Source: a bacterium (GTDB lineage Bacteria; KSB1; UBA2214). Taken from it: 11,416 nucleotides of DNA. This document shows positions 1-7,436 of this stretch, piece after piece. A program made the position numbers and the translations under genes. Within the stretch, counting starts at the first letter, position 1. The number at the start of each line of letters is the position of its first letter. Under the pieces are notes generated by a model. It searched no databases. It worked only from the letters and a program-made list of their open reading frames with translations, and was not told where the DNA came from. The stretch covers positions 1-11,416 of the forward strand of contig JAKQKF010000125.1 in NCBI GenBank assembly GCA_029560815.1, read 5' to 3'.

Positions 1-291
1 CACCTCCGCGAGGCGGCCGCTCAGAAGAAGCTGCGGCCGGCCGTTGGCCGCGTTCTCGACCCGCACATCATGCCAGCGGAAGTGGTGATACTCCTCCTCG
101 CTCAGGCACTTGATAAAAGCCTCCTTGGCGGCGAAACGGGCGGCCATGGACTCGATGCCGGAGGCCTTGCGGCCGCAGTAGGCGATCTCCTCCGCGGTGA
201 GAATGCGGCCGACAAAATGGTCGCCCCAGCGGTTGACGGCGGAAGCGAACCGGTCGAGATCAACGATATCAGTGCCGATGGCGCGAACCAT
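1..291 (-). CDS. acpS: Holo-[acyl-carrier-protein] synthase (partial, 3' end outside window)
   Basis: AcpS moves the 4'-phosphopantetheine arm of CoA onto a conserved serine of apo-ACP, activating it for fatty acid synthesis in the cytoplasm. The 97 visible residues begin MVRAIGTDIVDLDRF. This is the family's N-terminal GxDIVxxxR motif, with Asp8 as the expected magnesium ligand. They also contain ARFAAKEAFIK at about 51-61, the second hallmark, with Glu57 the other metal ligand. AcpS is normally about 120-130 residues, so roughly 25-30 C-terminal residues lie beyond position 1. The ATG at 291 was chosen because the protein aligns from its first residues with the family and an AAGGA lies about 8 nt upstream. 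It is divergent from the sigma factor gene, sharing the AT-rich intergenic region at 292-467. Family assignment is firm; the enzyme is identified from motifs only. Confidence 0.93.
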   Translation of the reverse strand, partial: MVRAIGTDIVDLDRFASAVNRWGDHFVGRILTAEEIAYCGRKASGIESMAARFAAKEAFIKCLSEEEYHHFRWHDVRVENAANGRPQLLLSGRLAEV

Positions 292-351
292 GTCTCCATC
301 CTTCCTGACCGGCGGCAAACTGCAAGGGCTGCGACCGCCGGAACTATTTAA

Positions 352-380
352 AAAATAACATATATGGCCATCTTATGCAA
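352..380 (-). promoter_or_regulatory. Putative sigma70-type promoter for acpS
   Basis: Read on the minus strand, TTGCAT (375-380) and TATTTT (352-357) are separated by 17 nt, with a TG one base upstream of the -10 (extended -10 pattern). The site lies in the AT-rich divergent region, about 60 nt upstream of the acpS start. This is pattern matching only; the organism's exact promoter consensus is unknown. Confidence 0.4.
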
Positions 381-390
381 TAACTTTTGC

Positions 391-419
391 TTGCTTGTCG
401 ATCTTTTTTGGTGTACTTT
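391..419 (+). promoter_or_regulatory. Weak putative promoter for the ECF sigma gene
   Basis: TTGCTT (391-396) and TACTTT (414-419) are 17 nt apart, about 50 nt before the sigma factor ATG. The -10 match is poor. A nearby TATAGAT (420-426) is an alternative with less ideal spacing. The region is clearly AT-rich compared with the flanking genes, which supports a promoter here, but the exact elements are uncertain. No strong ribosome-binding site precedes the ATG at 468. Confidence 0.28.
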
Positions 420-467
420 TATAGATAAAGCCGTCAATTTATTTCACCGGATAGCAGCCCGATTATC

Positions 468-1049
468 ATGGATCCGATTTCCGCACAACTCATTCGCGAT
501 GCCATCGAGGGGGATCAAAAGGCCTATGCCGAGATCGTCCAGCGCTACCGCAACCAGATCTACAGTCTCATCCTGCGGATGGTCCGGCGGCGCGAAGAGG
601 CGGAGGATCTGACCCAGGAGACCTTCATCAAGGCCTTCAACGCCCTCTCCAGTTTCAACGCCGAATATGCCTTCAGCACCTGGCTCTACAAGATCGCCGT
701 CAACAACTGCATCGACCATTTCCGCAAAAAGCGCCTTAAAACCTACCCCCTGGATAACCCGATCCCGTGCAAGGATGGCGAACTGCAGCGCGAATTTCCC
801 GACCAGGAGGCTGGTCCCGACGCCGGCCTGATGGAGAAGGAGCGCCGCCTGACCATCCAGGAGGCGATCGATTCGCTGCCCGTGAAATACCGCGAGGCGA
901 TCATGCTCCGCCATGCCCAGGACAGATCCTACGAAGAGATCGCCCGCCTGCTCAACCTCCCCATCGGCACCGTCAAGGTCCGCATTTTCCGCGCCCGTGA
1001 AATGCTGAAAAAGAAGCTGCGTGACCAGCGTAAAACTCTGATGAGCTGA
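468..1049 (+). CDS. ECF-family RNA polymerase sigma factor (RpoE/sigma-24 type)
   Basis: A 193-residue extracytoplasmic-function sigma factor that would direct RNA polymerase to a dedicated set of promoters. Region 2 spans about residues 20-95. It includes the helix with EDLTQETFIKAF (polymerase core and -10 contacts) and FSTWLYKIAVNNCIDHFRKKR (-10 melting and recognition). A short acidic linker (about 96-125) leads into region 4 (about 131-187), with the helix-turn-helix SYEEIARLLNLPIGTVKVRIFRAR for -35 recognition. There is no sigma region 1.1 or 3, and the length is normal for the class. No anti-sigma factor follows: the next gene downstream is convergent and abuts directly, and the upstream gene is divergent acpS. 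The gene is therefore apparently monocistronic, and its control cannot be read from neighbours. The ATG at 468 suits the domain boundary, though it lacks a good Shine-Dalgarno. Confidence 0.93.
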   Translation: MDPISAQLIRDAIEGDQKAYAEIVQRYRNQIYSLILRMVRRREEAEDLTQETFIKAFNALSSFNAEYAFSTWLYKIAVNNCIDHFRKKRLKTYPLDNPIPCKDGELQREFPDQEAGPDAGLMEKERRLTIQEAIDSLPVKYREAIMLRHAQDRSYEEIARLLNLPIGTVKVRIFRAREMLKKKLRDQRKTLMS

Positions 1050-2240
1050 TCAGGCGCAGAGCGCCGCGCACAGTTCCTGACAAACCATATCATAAAGCAG
1101 CACCCCCGCCTGCGTCAGGGCGAGGTGTCCGCTGTTGAGTGTGAGCAGCTCCTCCCCGGGGGCTGCGCTGAAAGGGGGGAGACCCTGGCAGCAGCCGCCC
1201 AGTCGTTCGATCGCGCGGCCGCCGCGATCGAGCAGCTCCTCGCCGAATCGTTCCCGCCAGCGCGCCAGATCGATGCCCGCGCGCCTGCGCAGCCCCAGCA
1301 GGAGCGCCTCGCTCTTCTCCTCCTCGCGTCCGATCCTCTCCCGGCCGGTGACCGCTGGCTCATTTCTCCGCCATGCAGCGAGATAGCCCTCTAGGTCCCG
1401 TCCGTTCCAGAAGCGTTCGCCGGCAGCGAAAGAGTGGGCGGCCGGGCCGAGGCCGAGATAGGCCTCCCCTTCCCAGTAGTGCTGGTTGTGGCGCGCCTCG
1501 CATCCCGGCAGGGCGTAATTGGAAATCTCGTAATGCTGATAGCCCGCCTTTTCGGCCATTTTTTTACCCGTCAGAAACATCTCCCGCTCGACCTCTTCAT
1601 CGCAGGGCTGGAGCCGGCCGCTGCCGACCGCCTGCGCGAGGGGCGTGCCGGTTTCGATGGTGAGCCCGTAGAGCGATAGATGGGCCGGCCGGCAGGCGAT
1701 GGCCTGCCGGAGCGAGGCCTCATAGTCGGAGTTGGATTGGCCGGGCAGGCCGAAGATGAGGTCGAGGCTGATGTTGGCGAATCCCGCTGCGCGGGCGGAG
1801 GCGAGAGCGCTGAGGGCCTCGGCGGCGGAGTGAATGCGGGTGAGGAGAGCGAGCTCGGAGTCGTTAAAGGACTGGATCCCCATAGAAAGCCGGTTGATCC
1901 CCGCCTGCCGGTAGCCGGCGAGATGGGCGCTGTCGAGGGCGCCGGGATTGGCTTCGAGGGTGATCTCGGCTGCAGGCGAGAGCGCCCAGCCGGAGCGGAT
2001 CTGTTCGAGCAGGGTGTGAATCTCTTCAGGCGGGATCAGTGACGGGGTGCCGCCGCCCCAATAGATGCTGGTGAGAGTTTTGCCGGCGAACGCGGGGTGA
2101 CGCCGGTAGTATGCGATCTCCTGCTGCAGCGCCTCGAGATAGCGCGGCAGCAGGGCGGTATGGGTGGAGGAATAAAAGTCGCAGTAAATGCACTTGTGCC
2201 GGCAAAAGGGCACGTGGATATAGAGCGCCAGGCCGGCCAT
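1050..2240 (-). CDS. hemW: Radical SAM heme chaperone HemW (formerly annotated as coproporphyrinogen III oxidase-like)
   Basis: A 396-residue radical SAM protein. The cluster-binding motif C-x3-C-x2-C is at Cys13, Cys17 and Cys20 (FCRHKCIYCDF), followed by the SAM-contacting GGGTP at residues 62-66. The C-terminal half has HNQHYWEGEAYLGLGPAAHS, characteristic of the HemW/HemN group. The short N-terminus before the first cysteine fits HemW rather than the longer true oxygen-independent coproporphyrinogen oxidase HemN. HemW proteins bind heme and are proposed to deliver it to membrane respiratory proteins; older annotations call them HemN-like oxidases. The gene is last in the lepA cluster, starting 3 nt after the lepB stop, so translation is probably coupled (only a weak TTAGG precedes the ATG). 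Its stop is adjacent to the convergent sigma gene's stop. Confidence 0.92.
   Translation of the reverse strand: MAGLALYIHVPFCRHKCIYCDFYSSTHTALLPRYLEALQQEIAYYRRHPAFAGKTLTSIYWGGGTPSLIPPEEIHTLLEQIRSGWALSPAAEITLEANPGALDSAHLAGYRQAGINRLSMGIQSFNDSELALLTRIHSAAEALSALASARAAGFANISLDLIFGLPGQSNSDYEASLRQAIACRPAHLSLYGLTIETGTPLAQAVGSGRLQPCDEEVEREMFLTGKKMAEKAGYQHYEISNYALPGCEARHNQHYWEGEAYLGLGPAAHSFAAGERFWNGRDLEGYLAAWRRNEPAVTGRERIGREEEKSEALLLGLRRRAGIDLARWRERFGEELLDRGGRAIERLGGCCQGLPPFSAAPGEELLTLNSGHLALTQAGVLLYDMVCQELCAALCA
1053..1065. other. Small GC-rich hairpin at the convergent sigma/hemW junction
   Basis: GGCGC (1053-1057), a 3-nt loop and GCGCC (1061-1065) form a perfect 5-bp stem, beginning 4 nt after the sigma stop codon and inside the last codons of hemW. 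Neither strand has a following T-run, so it is not a standard intrinsic terminator. It could still slow polymerase or protect a 3' end where two convergent transcripts meet. No other terminator candidate is visible at this junction. Confidence 0.25.
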
Positions 2241-2243
2241 GGC

Positions 2244-2954
2244 CTAACGGATGATGCTGAAGATGCGCGACCAGCGCACGTGGCGGAAGAGCGAGGCGTT
2301 GCGCTCAAGCGAGAAATAGATGACCAGGGCCTGGCCGCGGATGTTCTTCATGGGCATGAATCCCCAGTAACGGCTGTCCTGACTGTTGTCGCGGTTGTCG
2401 CCCATCATGAATAGGTGCCTGGGGGGCACCACCACCGGACCGAAATCGAAGGCGAAGCCTTCATAGCGGCGGATCGTGTACTCCCTGGCGCCGGGGGTCC
2501 GGACGCGGTAATAGTTGATATAGCGGCCTTCCGATTCATCGAAGCGGCGCTCGAGGAAGGTGATCTCCCCTTCGGGAGCGCCGTTGACATAGACCACCCC
2601 CTTGCGCATCTCGAGGGTGTCCCCCGGCACGCCGATGCAGCGTTTGATATAGTCCAGTTTTTCGTCGAGAGGGTATTTAAAGACAATGATATCGCCGCGT
2701 TTGGGCTGATGGACGGCCGGCATCTGGAAAGAGGGCAGTTTGATATCGGTGAAGGGGATGCGATCCGGGGTTACCGCGCCGTAGACGAATTTGTTGACCA
2801 GGAGAAAGTCCCCGACCAGGAGGGTGTCCTTCATTGAACCGGTCGGGATGCGGAATGCCTGAATGACAAGCATGCGCAGAATGAGGGCGGCGATGAGAGC
2901 CACGGTGAATGCTTCGGCATACTCCTTGAAAACCTGGCGACCTTTACTGCTCAT
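2244..2954 (-). CDS. lepB: Signal peptidase I (membrane serine protease)
   Basis: This protease removes signal peptides from exported proteins at the outer face of the cytoplasmic membrane. The 236-residue protein has one N-terminal membrane anchor (about residues 15-34, FTVALIAALILRMLVIQAF). Next comes the catalytic serine box RIPTGSMKDTLLVGD, with Ser40 as nucleophile. The lysine box YIKRCIGVPGD carries the general base Lys104, and the conserved GDNRDNSQDSR box is near the C-terminal third. The Ser/Lys dyad is intact. A longer reading frame starts at 3002 but would overlap the permease stop. The ATG at 2954 is preferred because it has AAAGGA 6 nt upstream and places the anchor at the normal distance. 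It sits between the ABC permease (31 nt gap) and hemW (3 nt gap), so co-transcription is likely. Confidence 0.95.
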   Translation of the reverse strand: MSSKGRQVFKEYAEAFTVALIAALILRMLVIQAFRIPTGSMKDTLLVGDFLLVNKFVYGAVTPDRIPFTDIKLPSFQMPAVHQPKRGDIIVFKYPLDEKLDYIKRCIGVPGDTLEMRKGVVYVNGAPEGEITFLERRFDESEGRYINYYRVRTPGAREYTIRRYEGFAFDFGPVVVPPRHLFMMGDNRDNSQDSRYWGFMPMKNIRGQALVIYFSLERNASLFRHVRWSRIFSIIR

Positions 2955-2985
2955 GCAATATCCTTTCGCTGTAGCGTGGAGAAAG

Positions 2986-4602
2986 TTAATAGGTCCATTC
3001 AATTTTATCTAACTTCTTTTCCGCGGCTGTGGTTCCCAGTGCGAGCAGGCCCAGCGCGAGCGCGGCGGAAATAATAATCCCCGGATCCGGTGTCGAGAGC
3101 AGAAAGAGGCTGAGGGCGACGATCGCGCCGAGGATGCCGACGAAAAGGAGGAGGATCAGCGATAGAAAAAAACCGCTGCCGGTGCTGAGCATCCGTTTGG
3201 GATGGTCCCAGTTGAAATTGGCGTAGCGGGCGCCGAAGAGTCCGCCGCAGCTGGTCGCGCCGATATTCACGATAATCAGCAGCAGGAGGGCCCTGAGCAG
3301 AACCCCGGCGGGGGTATGGTGAAAGAAGGCGACGACCGCGGCGGCGAAGAGGGCGCTGGTCATGGTGAAGAAAAAGCTGACCGTCATTTTCGCCAGCCAG
3401 ACTGTGCGCAGCCGGACCGGGGCGAGTTTGAAGAGCCCGAAGGCGGTACGCTCCATCGGGATCATCCGCGTGGAAATGGTGCTGCTGATGAGCGCGCTGA
3501 AAATGAAGAGAAAGAGAAAGGGGAAATAAGCCGAGATTTCGCCGCTCTCCGGTCCGGTCTTCATGCGGTTGATGAAAGGCAGCAGCACCATCATCGTCGT
3601 GAAGAGCAGAATCTGGATGAGCTGCTGGGTGTCGCGGAAGATGAGCTTGCAATCCCGCTGGACGAGGGTGGCGAAGAGGCTGCTTTTCCCGGCCGGCATG
3701 GAGCGGGTGTCCGGCCGGCTGACCCGGCGGCTGCGGGAGGCGCTTTCGACGCCGCTGAAAGTGTCGCGGCGCAGGGCGCGCTGCAGCAGGGCAGCGGCGG
3801 CCTGATAGAGCAGGGCGCCGGCGGCCAGCAGGAGGAGGATCTGCACGGCCATGGCGGTGTAGCGCTGCGTGGCGGTGTGCATCAGGGCGTTGACGAGCCA
3901 GTCCGACGGGAACCAGGCGGCCAGCTTGCCGCCGACGTTGAGATAGTTCTGGCCCGGCAGCGCGGTCGCTCCGGGATGGATCCTCTCCGGCCTCAGCATC
4001 TGAAAGCCAAGCCAGATCGCTATCGAGATCAGGCTTAAAAAGACCGCGGAGACGTTCTTGGCACGGCGTGCCGGCATGAGGCTGACCAGCCCCATGGCCA
4101 GCAGGGCAGCCACCCCGGTCGGGATGGCGAGAAAGAGCAGGCTGAGCGGCAGCAGCAAAAGCCAAAAGAGAAGCGGCGCCTTGATGACAATGCCCGCGCA
4201 GATCAGCACCGGCAGGGCGATGCCGAAATAGAGGGTGGAATTGGCCGAGGTGGTCTCGATAAATTTGAACTGGAAGATCGTGGTCAGCGGTACCGGGGCG
4301 CTCATCAGCAGGGGGAGATCCCTGGAAAGGAAGAAGATATGGAGCACCAGCGCCAGCCCGCTGAAGAGAAGCATGATGAAGATGCCGAGGAGGAGGTTGC
4401 GCACGAGCAGGAGGATGGCGGGAAGGCCCAGCTCGGGGCTGGCCATCATCGCCTCCATCATGGCGTACATGTTGATCAGCACCACCAGCGGCAGGATGAT
4501 TAAACCGATGTAGCCCAGTATACGGCGGCGCCCCTTTTTGCCGCTGCGGCGTAGAGAGTTGATCAGGGCGTGGAGCCGGTTTTGCAGCAGCAATCCCAGC
4601 AT
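2986..4602 (-). CDS. ABC exporter membrane subunit (ABC-2-like permease)
   Basis: A 538-residue integral membrane protein with about ten to twelve hydrophobic segments in two blocks. Visible segments include LGYIGLIILPLVVLINMYAM near residue 30 and a long pair near 85-180. There is another near 190, one near 255-270, then a block from about 330 to the end. A cytoplasmic loop rich in Arg/Ser lies at about 275-310, between the halves. It pairs with the ATPase encoded just upstream: the ATPase stop and this ATG are 4 nt apart, and a GGAGGA lies inside the ATPase 3' end, 11 nt before the ATG. The fold resembles large ABC-2 type exporter permeases of the kind often labelled putative ABC exporter. 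The substrate cannot be inferred. Association with lepA and lepB hints at an envelope-related role, but that is only context. Confidence 0.82.
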   Translation of the reverse strand: MLGLLLQNRLHALINSLRRSGKKGRRRILGYIGLIILPLVVLINMYAMMEAMMASPELGLPAILLLVRNLLLGIFIMLLFSGLALVLHIFFLSRDLPLLMSAPVPLTTIFQFKFIETTSANSTLYFGIALPVLICAGIVIKAPLLFWLLLLPLSLLFLAIPTGVAALLAMGLVSLMPARRAKNVSAVFLSLISIAIWLGFQMLRPERIHPGATALPGQNYLNVGGKLAAWFPSDWLVNALMHTATQRYTAMAVQILLLLAAGALLYQAAAALLQRALRRDTFSGVESASRSRRVSRPDTRSMPAGKSSLFATLVQRDCKLIFRDTQQLIQILLFTTMMVLLPFINRMKTGPESGEISAYFPFLFLFIFSALISSTISTRMIPMERTAFGLFKLAPVRLRTVWLAKMTVSFFFTMTSALFAAAVVAFFHHTPAGVLLRALLLLIIVNIGATSCGGLFGARYANFNWDHPKRMLSTGSGFFLSLILLLFVGILGAIVALSLFLLSTPDPGIIISAALALGLLALGTTAAEKKLDKIEWTY

Positions 4603-4606
4603 GGTT

Positions 4607-5365
4607 CTACTGTTCCTCCAGGAACCGGTTGACGTCGGTGCCGACCTCTGAAGCGGTCAGTTGCAGAAAGATCTCTTCGAGCGAGGCTTTTTCGGTCGCC
4701 GAATTTTTGCGCAGTTCATCCATGGTGCCCAGGGCGATCAGCCGGCCCTGATGAATGATGCCGGCGCGGTCGCACATGCGTTCCGCCACTTCGAGAATAT
4801 GGGTGGACATGAAGACGGTGGTGCCGCGTTCGACCATGCCGCGCAGCAGGTCCTTGAGATTGCGCGCGGCCTTGGGATCGAGGCCGACGGTGGGCTCGTC
4901 GAGAAAGAGGACCCGGGGTTCATGAACCAGGGCGCCGGCGAGGGCCACTTTTTGTTTCATACCGTGCGAGAACTCTTCGATCAGCTCGTCGGCGCGGTCG
5001 TTGATCTCGAACATTTCGAAAAGCCGGCCGGCGCGGCGTACGGCATCCTCCGCGGGCACCTGGTAGAGCCGCGCCATGAAATGGACGAATTCGCGCGCGC
5101 TCAGCTTTTCATAGAGCACCGGCGACTCCTGGACCAGCCCGAAGAGCCGTTTGGCCCCGATGGGATCGGCGGCCAGATCGATGCCGTCGATCAGGACCCG
5201 CCCCTGGTCGGGGTGAAGGAGCCCGGTCATCATCTTGATGGTAGTGGTTTTGCCGGCGCCGTTGGGGCCGAGGAAGACAAAAAGCTCGTTCTCGATCCGG
5301 AGTGAAAGCTCTTCCACTGCGACCCGGTCGCCGAAAGCCTTGTGTATCTGTTCAACCTGGAGCAT
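4607..5365 (-). CDS. ABC transporter ATP-binding protein
   Basis: The 252-residue nucleotide-binding subunit that would power the adjacent permease. The Walker A motif GPNGAGKTT is at residues 33-41 (Lys39) and the Q-loop at Gln79. The signature region FSHGMKQK at about 132-139 is a common variant of LSGGQ in ABC-2 exporters. Walker B RVLFLDEP has Asp156 and Glu157, the D-loop is GLDP, and the switch histidine is His189 (STHILEVAERMCD). The C-terminal extension after about residue 215 (KASLEEIFLQL) is typical of the CcmA/NatA/DRR-type exporter ATPases. All catalytic residues are intact. It starts 81 nt after the lepA stop and runs into the permease with a 4-nt gap, indicating a two-gene exporter cassette. 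The ATG at 5365 lacks a strong Shine-Dalgarno. Confidence 0.93.
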   Translation of the reverse strand: MLQVEQIHKAFGDRVAVEELSLRIENELFVFLGPNGAGKTTTIKMMTGLLHPDQGRVLIDGIDLAADPIGAKRLFGLVQESPVLYEKLSAREFVHFMARLYQVPAEDAVRRAGRLFEMFEINDRADELIEEFSHGMKQKVALAGALVHEPRVLFLDEPTVGLDPKAARNLKDLLRGMVERGTTVFMSTHILEVAERMCDRAGIIHQGRLIALGTMDELRKNSATEKASLEEIFLQLTASEVGTDVNRFLEEQ

Positions 5366-5399
5366 TGCGGTCTTTTTTCCCCCGAGATAATACCGGGCT

Positions 5400-5415
5400 C
5401 CGGCCGGCGGGCCGG
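5400..5415. other. Perfect GC hairpin in the lepA-ABC ATPase gap
   Basis: CCGGCC (5400-5405), loop GGCG and GGCCGG (5410-5415) form a 6-bp all-GC stem in the 81-nt space between lepA and the ABC ATPase gene. On the minus (coding) strand it is not followed directly by a U-run, although an A-run lies just before the ATPase start. It may act as a processing, stability or attenuation structure that uncouples lepA expression from the downstream genes. It is not a canonical terminator. Confidence 0.3.
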
Positions 5416-5446
5416 GTTGCGTGGAGACAAGACGGGCGTGGCGCCG

Positions 5447-7240
5447 TCACGATTTGAGGATGGCGAGGAACGCTTCCTGGGGCACTTGTACCCGGCCCAG
5501 CTGTTTCATCCGTTTCTTGCCTTCTTTCTGTTTCTCGAGCAGTTTGCGCTTGCGGGTGATATCGCCGCCGTAGCACTTGGCGGTGACATTCTTGCGCACC
5601 GCGCGCACGGTCTCGCGGGCGATGACCTTGCTGCCGATGGCCGCCTGGATGGCGACCTCGAACTGCTGGCGCGGGATCAGCTCGCTCAGTTTTTCGCAGA
5701 CACGGCGCCCCCATTCGTAGGCCTTGTCGCGATGGACGATGGTCGAGAGGGCATCCACGGATTCGCCGTTGAGCAGGATGTCGAGCTTGACCACCGGCCC
5801 CTCGCGGAAGCCGATCAGCTCATAATCGAAAGAGGCATAGCCGCGCGTGACTGATTTCAATTTGTCATAAAAATCGAAAATGACTTCGCTGAGGGGAAAT
5901 TCATAGTGCATGTTGACGCGGGTTTTGTCGACGTACTCGGTATTGATATAGGCGCCGCGGCGCTCCATGGCGAGGGACATCACCGCCCCGATGTACTCGG
6001 AGGGGGTAACGATGCTCGCCTTGATGTAGGGCTCCTCGACGTGATCGATGTCGTTGGGCGAGGGCAGGTTGGCCGGATTGTCCATCACCAGCAGGGTCCC
6101 CTTGTTGGTGAAGACATGATACTCCACATTGGGGACCGTGGTCACCAGGTCGAGGTCATACTCGCGTTCGAGGCGCTCCTGGACGATTTCCATGTGGAGC
6201 AGGCCGAGAAAGCCGCAGCGGAAGCCGAAGCCGAGGGCGAGGGAGGTCTCGGGTTCGTACCAGAGTGCCGAATCGTTGAGCTTGAGCTTTTCCAGGGCGG
6301 CGCGCAGCTCCTCGTAATTCTCGGCGATGGAGGGAAAGAGGCCGGAGAAGACCATGGGCAGCACCTCACGGTAGCCGGGCAGGGGCTCCGGGGCCGGATT
6401 TTCCTCGGTGGTGATGGTGTCGCCGACCTTGGTGTCCTTGACATCCTTGGCTCCGGCGATGACATAGCCGACCTCGCCGGCATGGAGGAGATCCTGCGGG
6501 ATCTGCTTCATGCGCAGGATGCCGACCTCCTGGGCCTCGAACACCCGGCCGGTGGAAAAGAATTTGATCTTTTGCCCCGGCCGGATCGAGCCCTCGATCA
6601 CGCGCACGTAGGCCACGGCCCCGCGATAGGCATTGAAGACCGAGTCGAAGATCAGGGCGCGCGCCGGCTTGTCCACCGCCGGATCGGGCGGCGGGACGCG
6701 CTCCACCACCGCCTCGAGGATTTCACTGATGCCGGTGCCGACCTTGGCGCTGGCCAGGATGATCTCTGATTCCTTGCAGCCGAGCAGGTCGATAATCTGA
6801 TGCTTGATGGCGTCGAGATCGATGTTGGGGAGATCGATCTTGTTGATGACCGGTATGATCTCCAGGTCGTTTTCAATGGCCAGGTAGAGATTGCTGACGG
6901 TCTGGGCTTCCACCCCCTGGGCGGCGTCCACCACCAGAATGGCCCCCTCGCAGGCGGCCAGACTGCGTGAGACCTCATAGGTGAAATCGACATGACCCGG
7001 AGTGTCGATGAGGTTGAGGGTATAGGTTTCGCCGTTGGGGCGGCGGTACTCCATCGTGACCGGATGCATCTTGATGGTGATGCCGCGCTCGCGCTCGAGG
7101 TCCATGCTGTCCAGGACCTGCTCCTTCATCTCATAGCTGGAGAGGGTGCCAGTGGCTTCGAGCAGACGGTCGGCCAGGGTTGATTTGCCGTGGTCGATAT
7201 GGGCGACGATGCAGAAATTTCGGATCGGATTTTTGGTCAT
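5447..7240 (-). CDS. lepA: Elongation factor 4 (LepA), ribosome-associated translational GTPase
   Basis: LepA is a GTPase that acts on the ribosome; roles in 30S biogenesis, translation initiation and back-translocation have been proposed for the family. The 597-residue length is normal (about 600). G1 is AHIDHGKST (residues 13-21), the switch I threonine is Thr55 (RGITIK), G3 is DTPGH (79-83), G4 is NKID (133-136) and G5 is SAK (164-166). EF-Tu-like and EF-G-like domains follow. The LepA-specific C-terminal domain ends in [26 protein letters not shown], which is diagnostic. The ATG at 7240 gives the standard N-terminus; only a weak purine stretch precedes it. It heads the minus-strand cluster that continues with the ABC exporter, lepB and hemW. 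It is divergent from bshA, across an AT-rich promoter region. Confidence 0.98.
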   Translation of the reverse strand: MTKNPIRNFCIVAHIDHGKSTLADRLLEATGTLSSYEMKEQVLDSMDLERERGITIKMHPVTMEYRRPNGETYTLNLIDTPGHVDFTYEVSRSLAACEGAILVVDAAQGVEAQTVSNLYLAIENDLEIIPVINKIDLPNIDLDAIKHQIIDLLGCKESEIILASAKVGTGISEILEAVVERVPPPDPAVDKPARALIFDSVFNAYRGAVAYVRVIEGSIRPGQKIKFFSTGRVFEAQEVGILRMKQIPQDLLHAGEVGYVIAGAKDVKDTKVGDTITTEENPAPEPLPGYREVLPMVFSGLFPSIAENYEELRAALEKLKLNDSALWYEPETSLALGFGFRCGFLGLLHMEIVQERLEREYDLDLVTTVPNVEYHVFTNKGTLLVMDNPANLPSPNDIDHVEEPYIKASIVTPSEYIGAVMSLAMERRGAYINTEYVDKTRVNMHYEFPLSEVIFDFYDKLKSVTRGYASFDYELIGFREGPVVKLDILLNGESVDALSTIVHRDKAYEWGRRVCEKLSELIPRQQFEVAIQAAIGSKVIARETVRAVRKNVTAKCYGGDITRKRKLLEKQKEGKKRMKQLGRVQVPQEAFLAILKS

Positions 7241-7255
7241 ATACCCGCTGGCAAG

Positions 7256-7308
7256 TTGTGATTAGTCAATAGGACATTTAAATTAAACAAATTATGCAAA
7301 TAAATCAA
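7256..7308. promoter_or_regulatory. AT-rich divergent promoter block for lepA (-) and bshA (+)
   Basis: The stretch from about 7250 to 7315 is strongly AT-rich between two GC-rich genes. On the minus strand, TTGATT (7303-7308) and TAATTT (7280-7285) are 17 nt apart and would serve lepA. On the plus strand, TTGTGA (7256-7261) and TAAATT (7279-7284) are 17 nt apart and could serve bshA, with a long leader of about 145 nt. If both are real, their -10 elements overlap and the two promoters would compete. The matches are partial, so the block is better supported than the individual boxes. The GC-rich part at 7317-7425 holds a GGGCCGGCCC palindrome (7324-7333) and no gene. Confidence 0.38.
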
Positions 7309-7436
7309 TAAAAAAGCGGACGCGGGCCGGCCCCGGAGCCTGCTGCTGCGGAGGCGGGAATCTTATTCCCTCTGTCAGCGTTCTCTAAGCGGTGGGGTGA
7401 TGTAATGACCAGAACAAATGAAATAACGGAGTGTGC

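Noticed and set aside
444..914. 156-codon minus-strand frame opposite the ECF sigma gene
   Set aside because: Antisense shadow; the plus strand encodes intact sigma regions 2 and 4.
2244..3002. Longer lepB start at 3002
   Set aside because: It would overlap the permease stop by 17 nt and add 16 residues without a family match; the ATG at 2954 has a well-spaced AGGA.
3202..4038. 278-codon plus-strand frame and a 386-codon minus-strand frame in another phase over the permease gene
   Set aside because: Both are shadows of the 538-residue permease, which has coherent membrane segments and operon spacing.
5906..6769. 287-codon plus-strand frame inside lepA
   Set aside because: Antisense shadow of a highly conserved gene; the composition is dominated by Gly, Asp, Glu and His with no domain.
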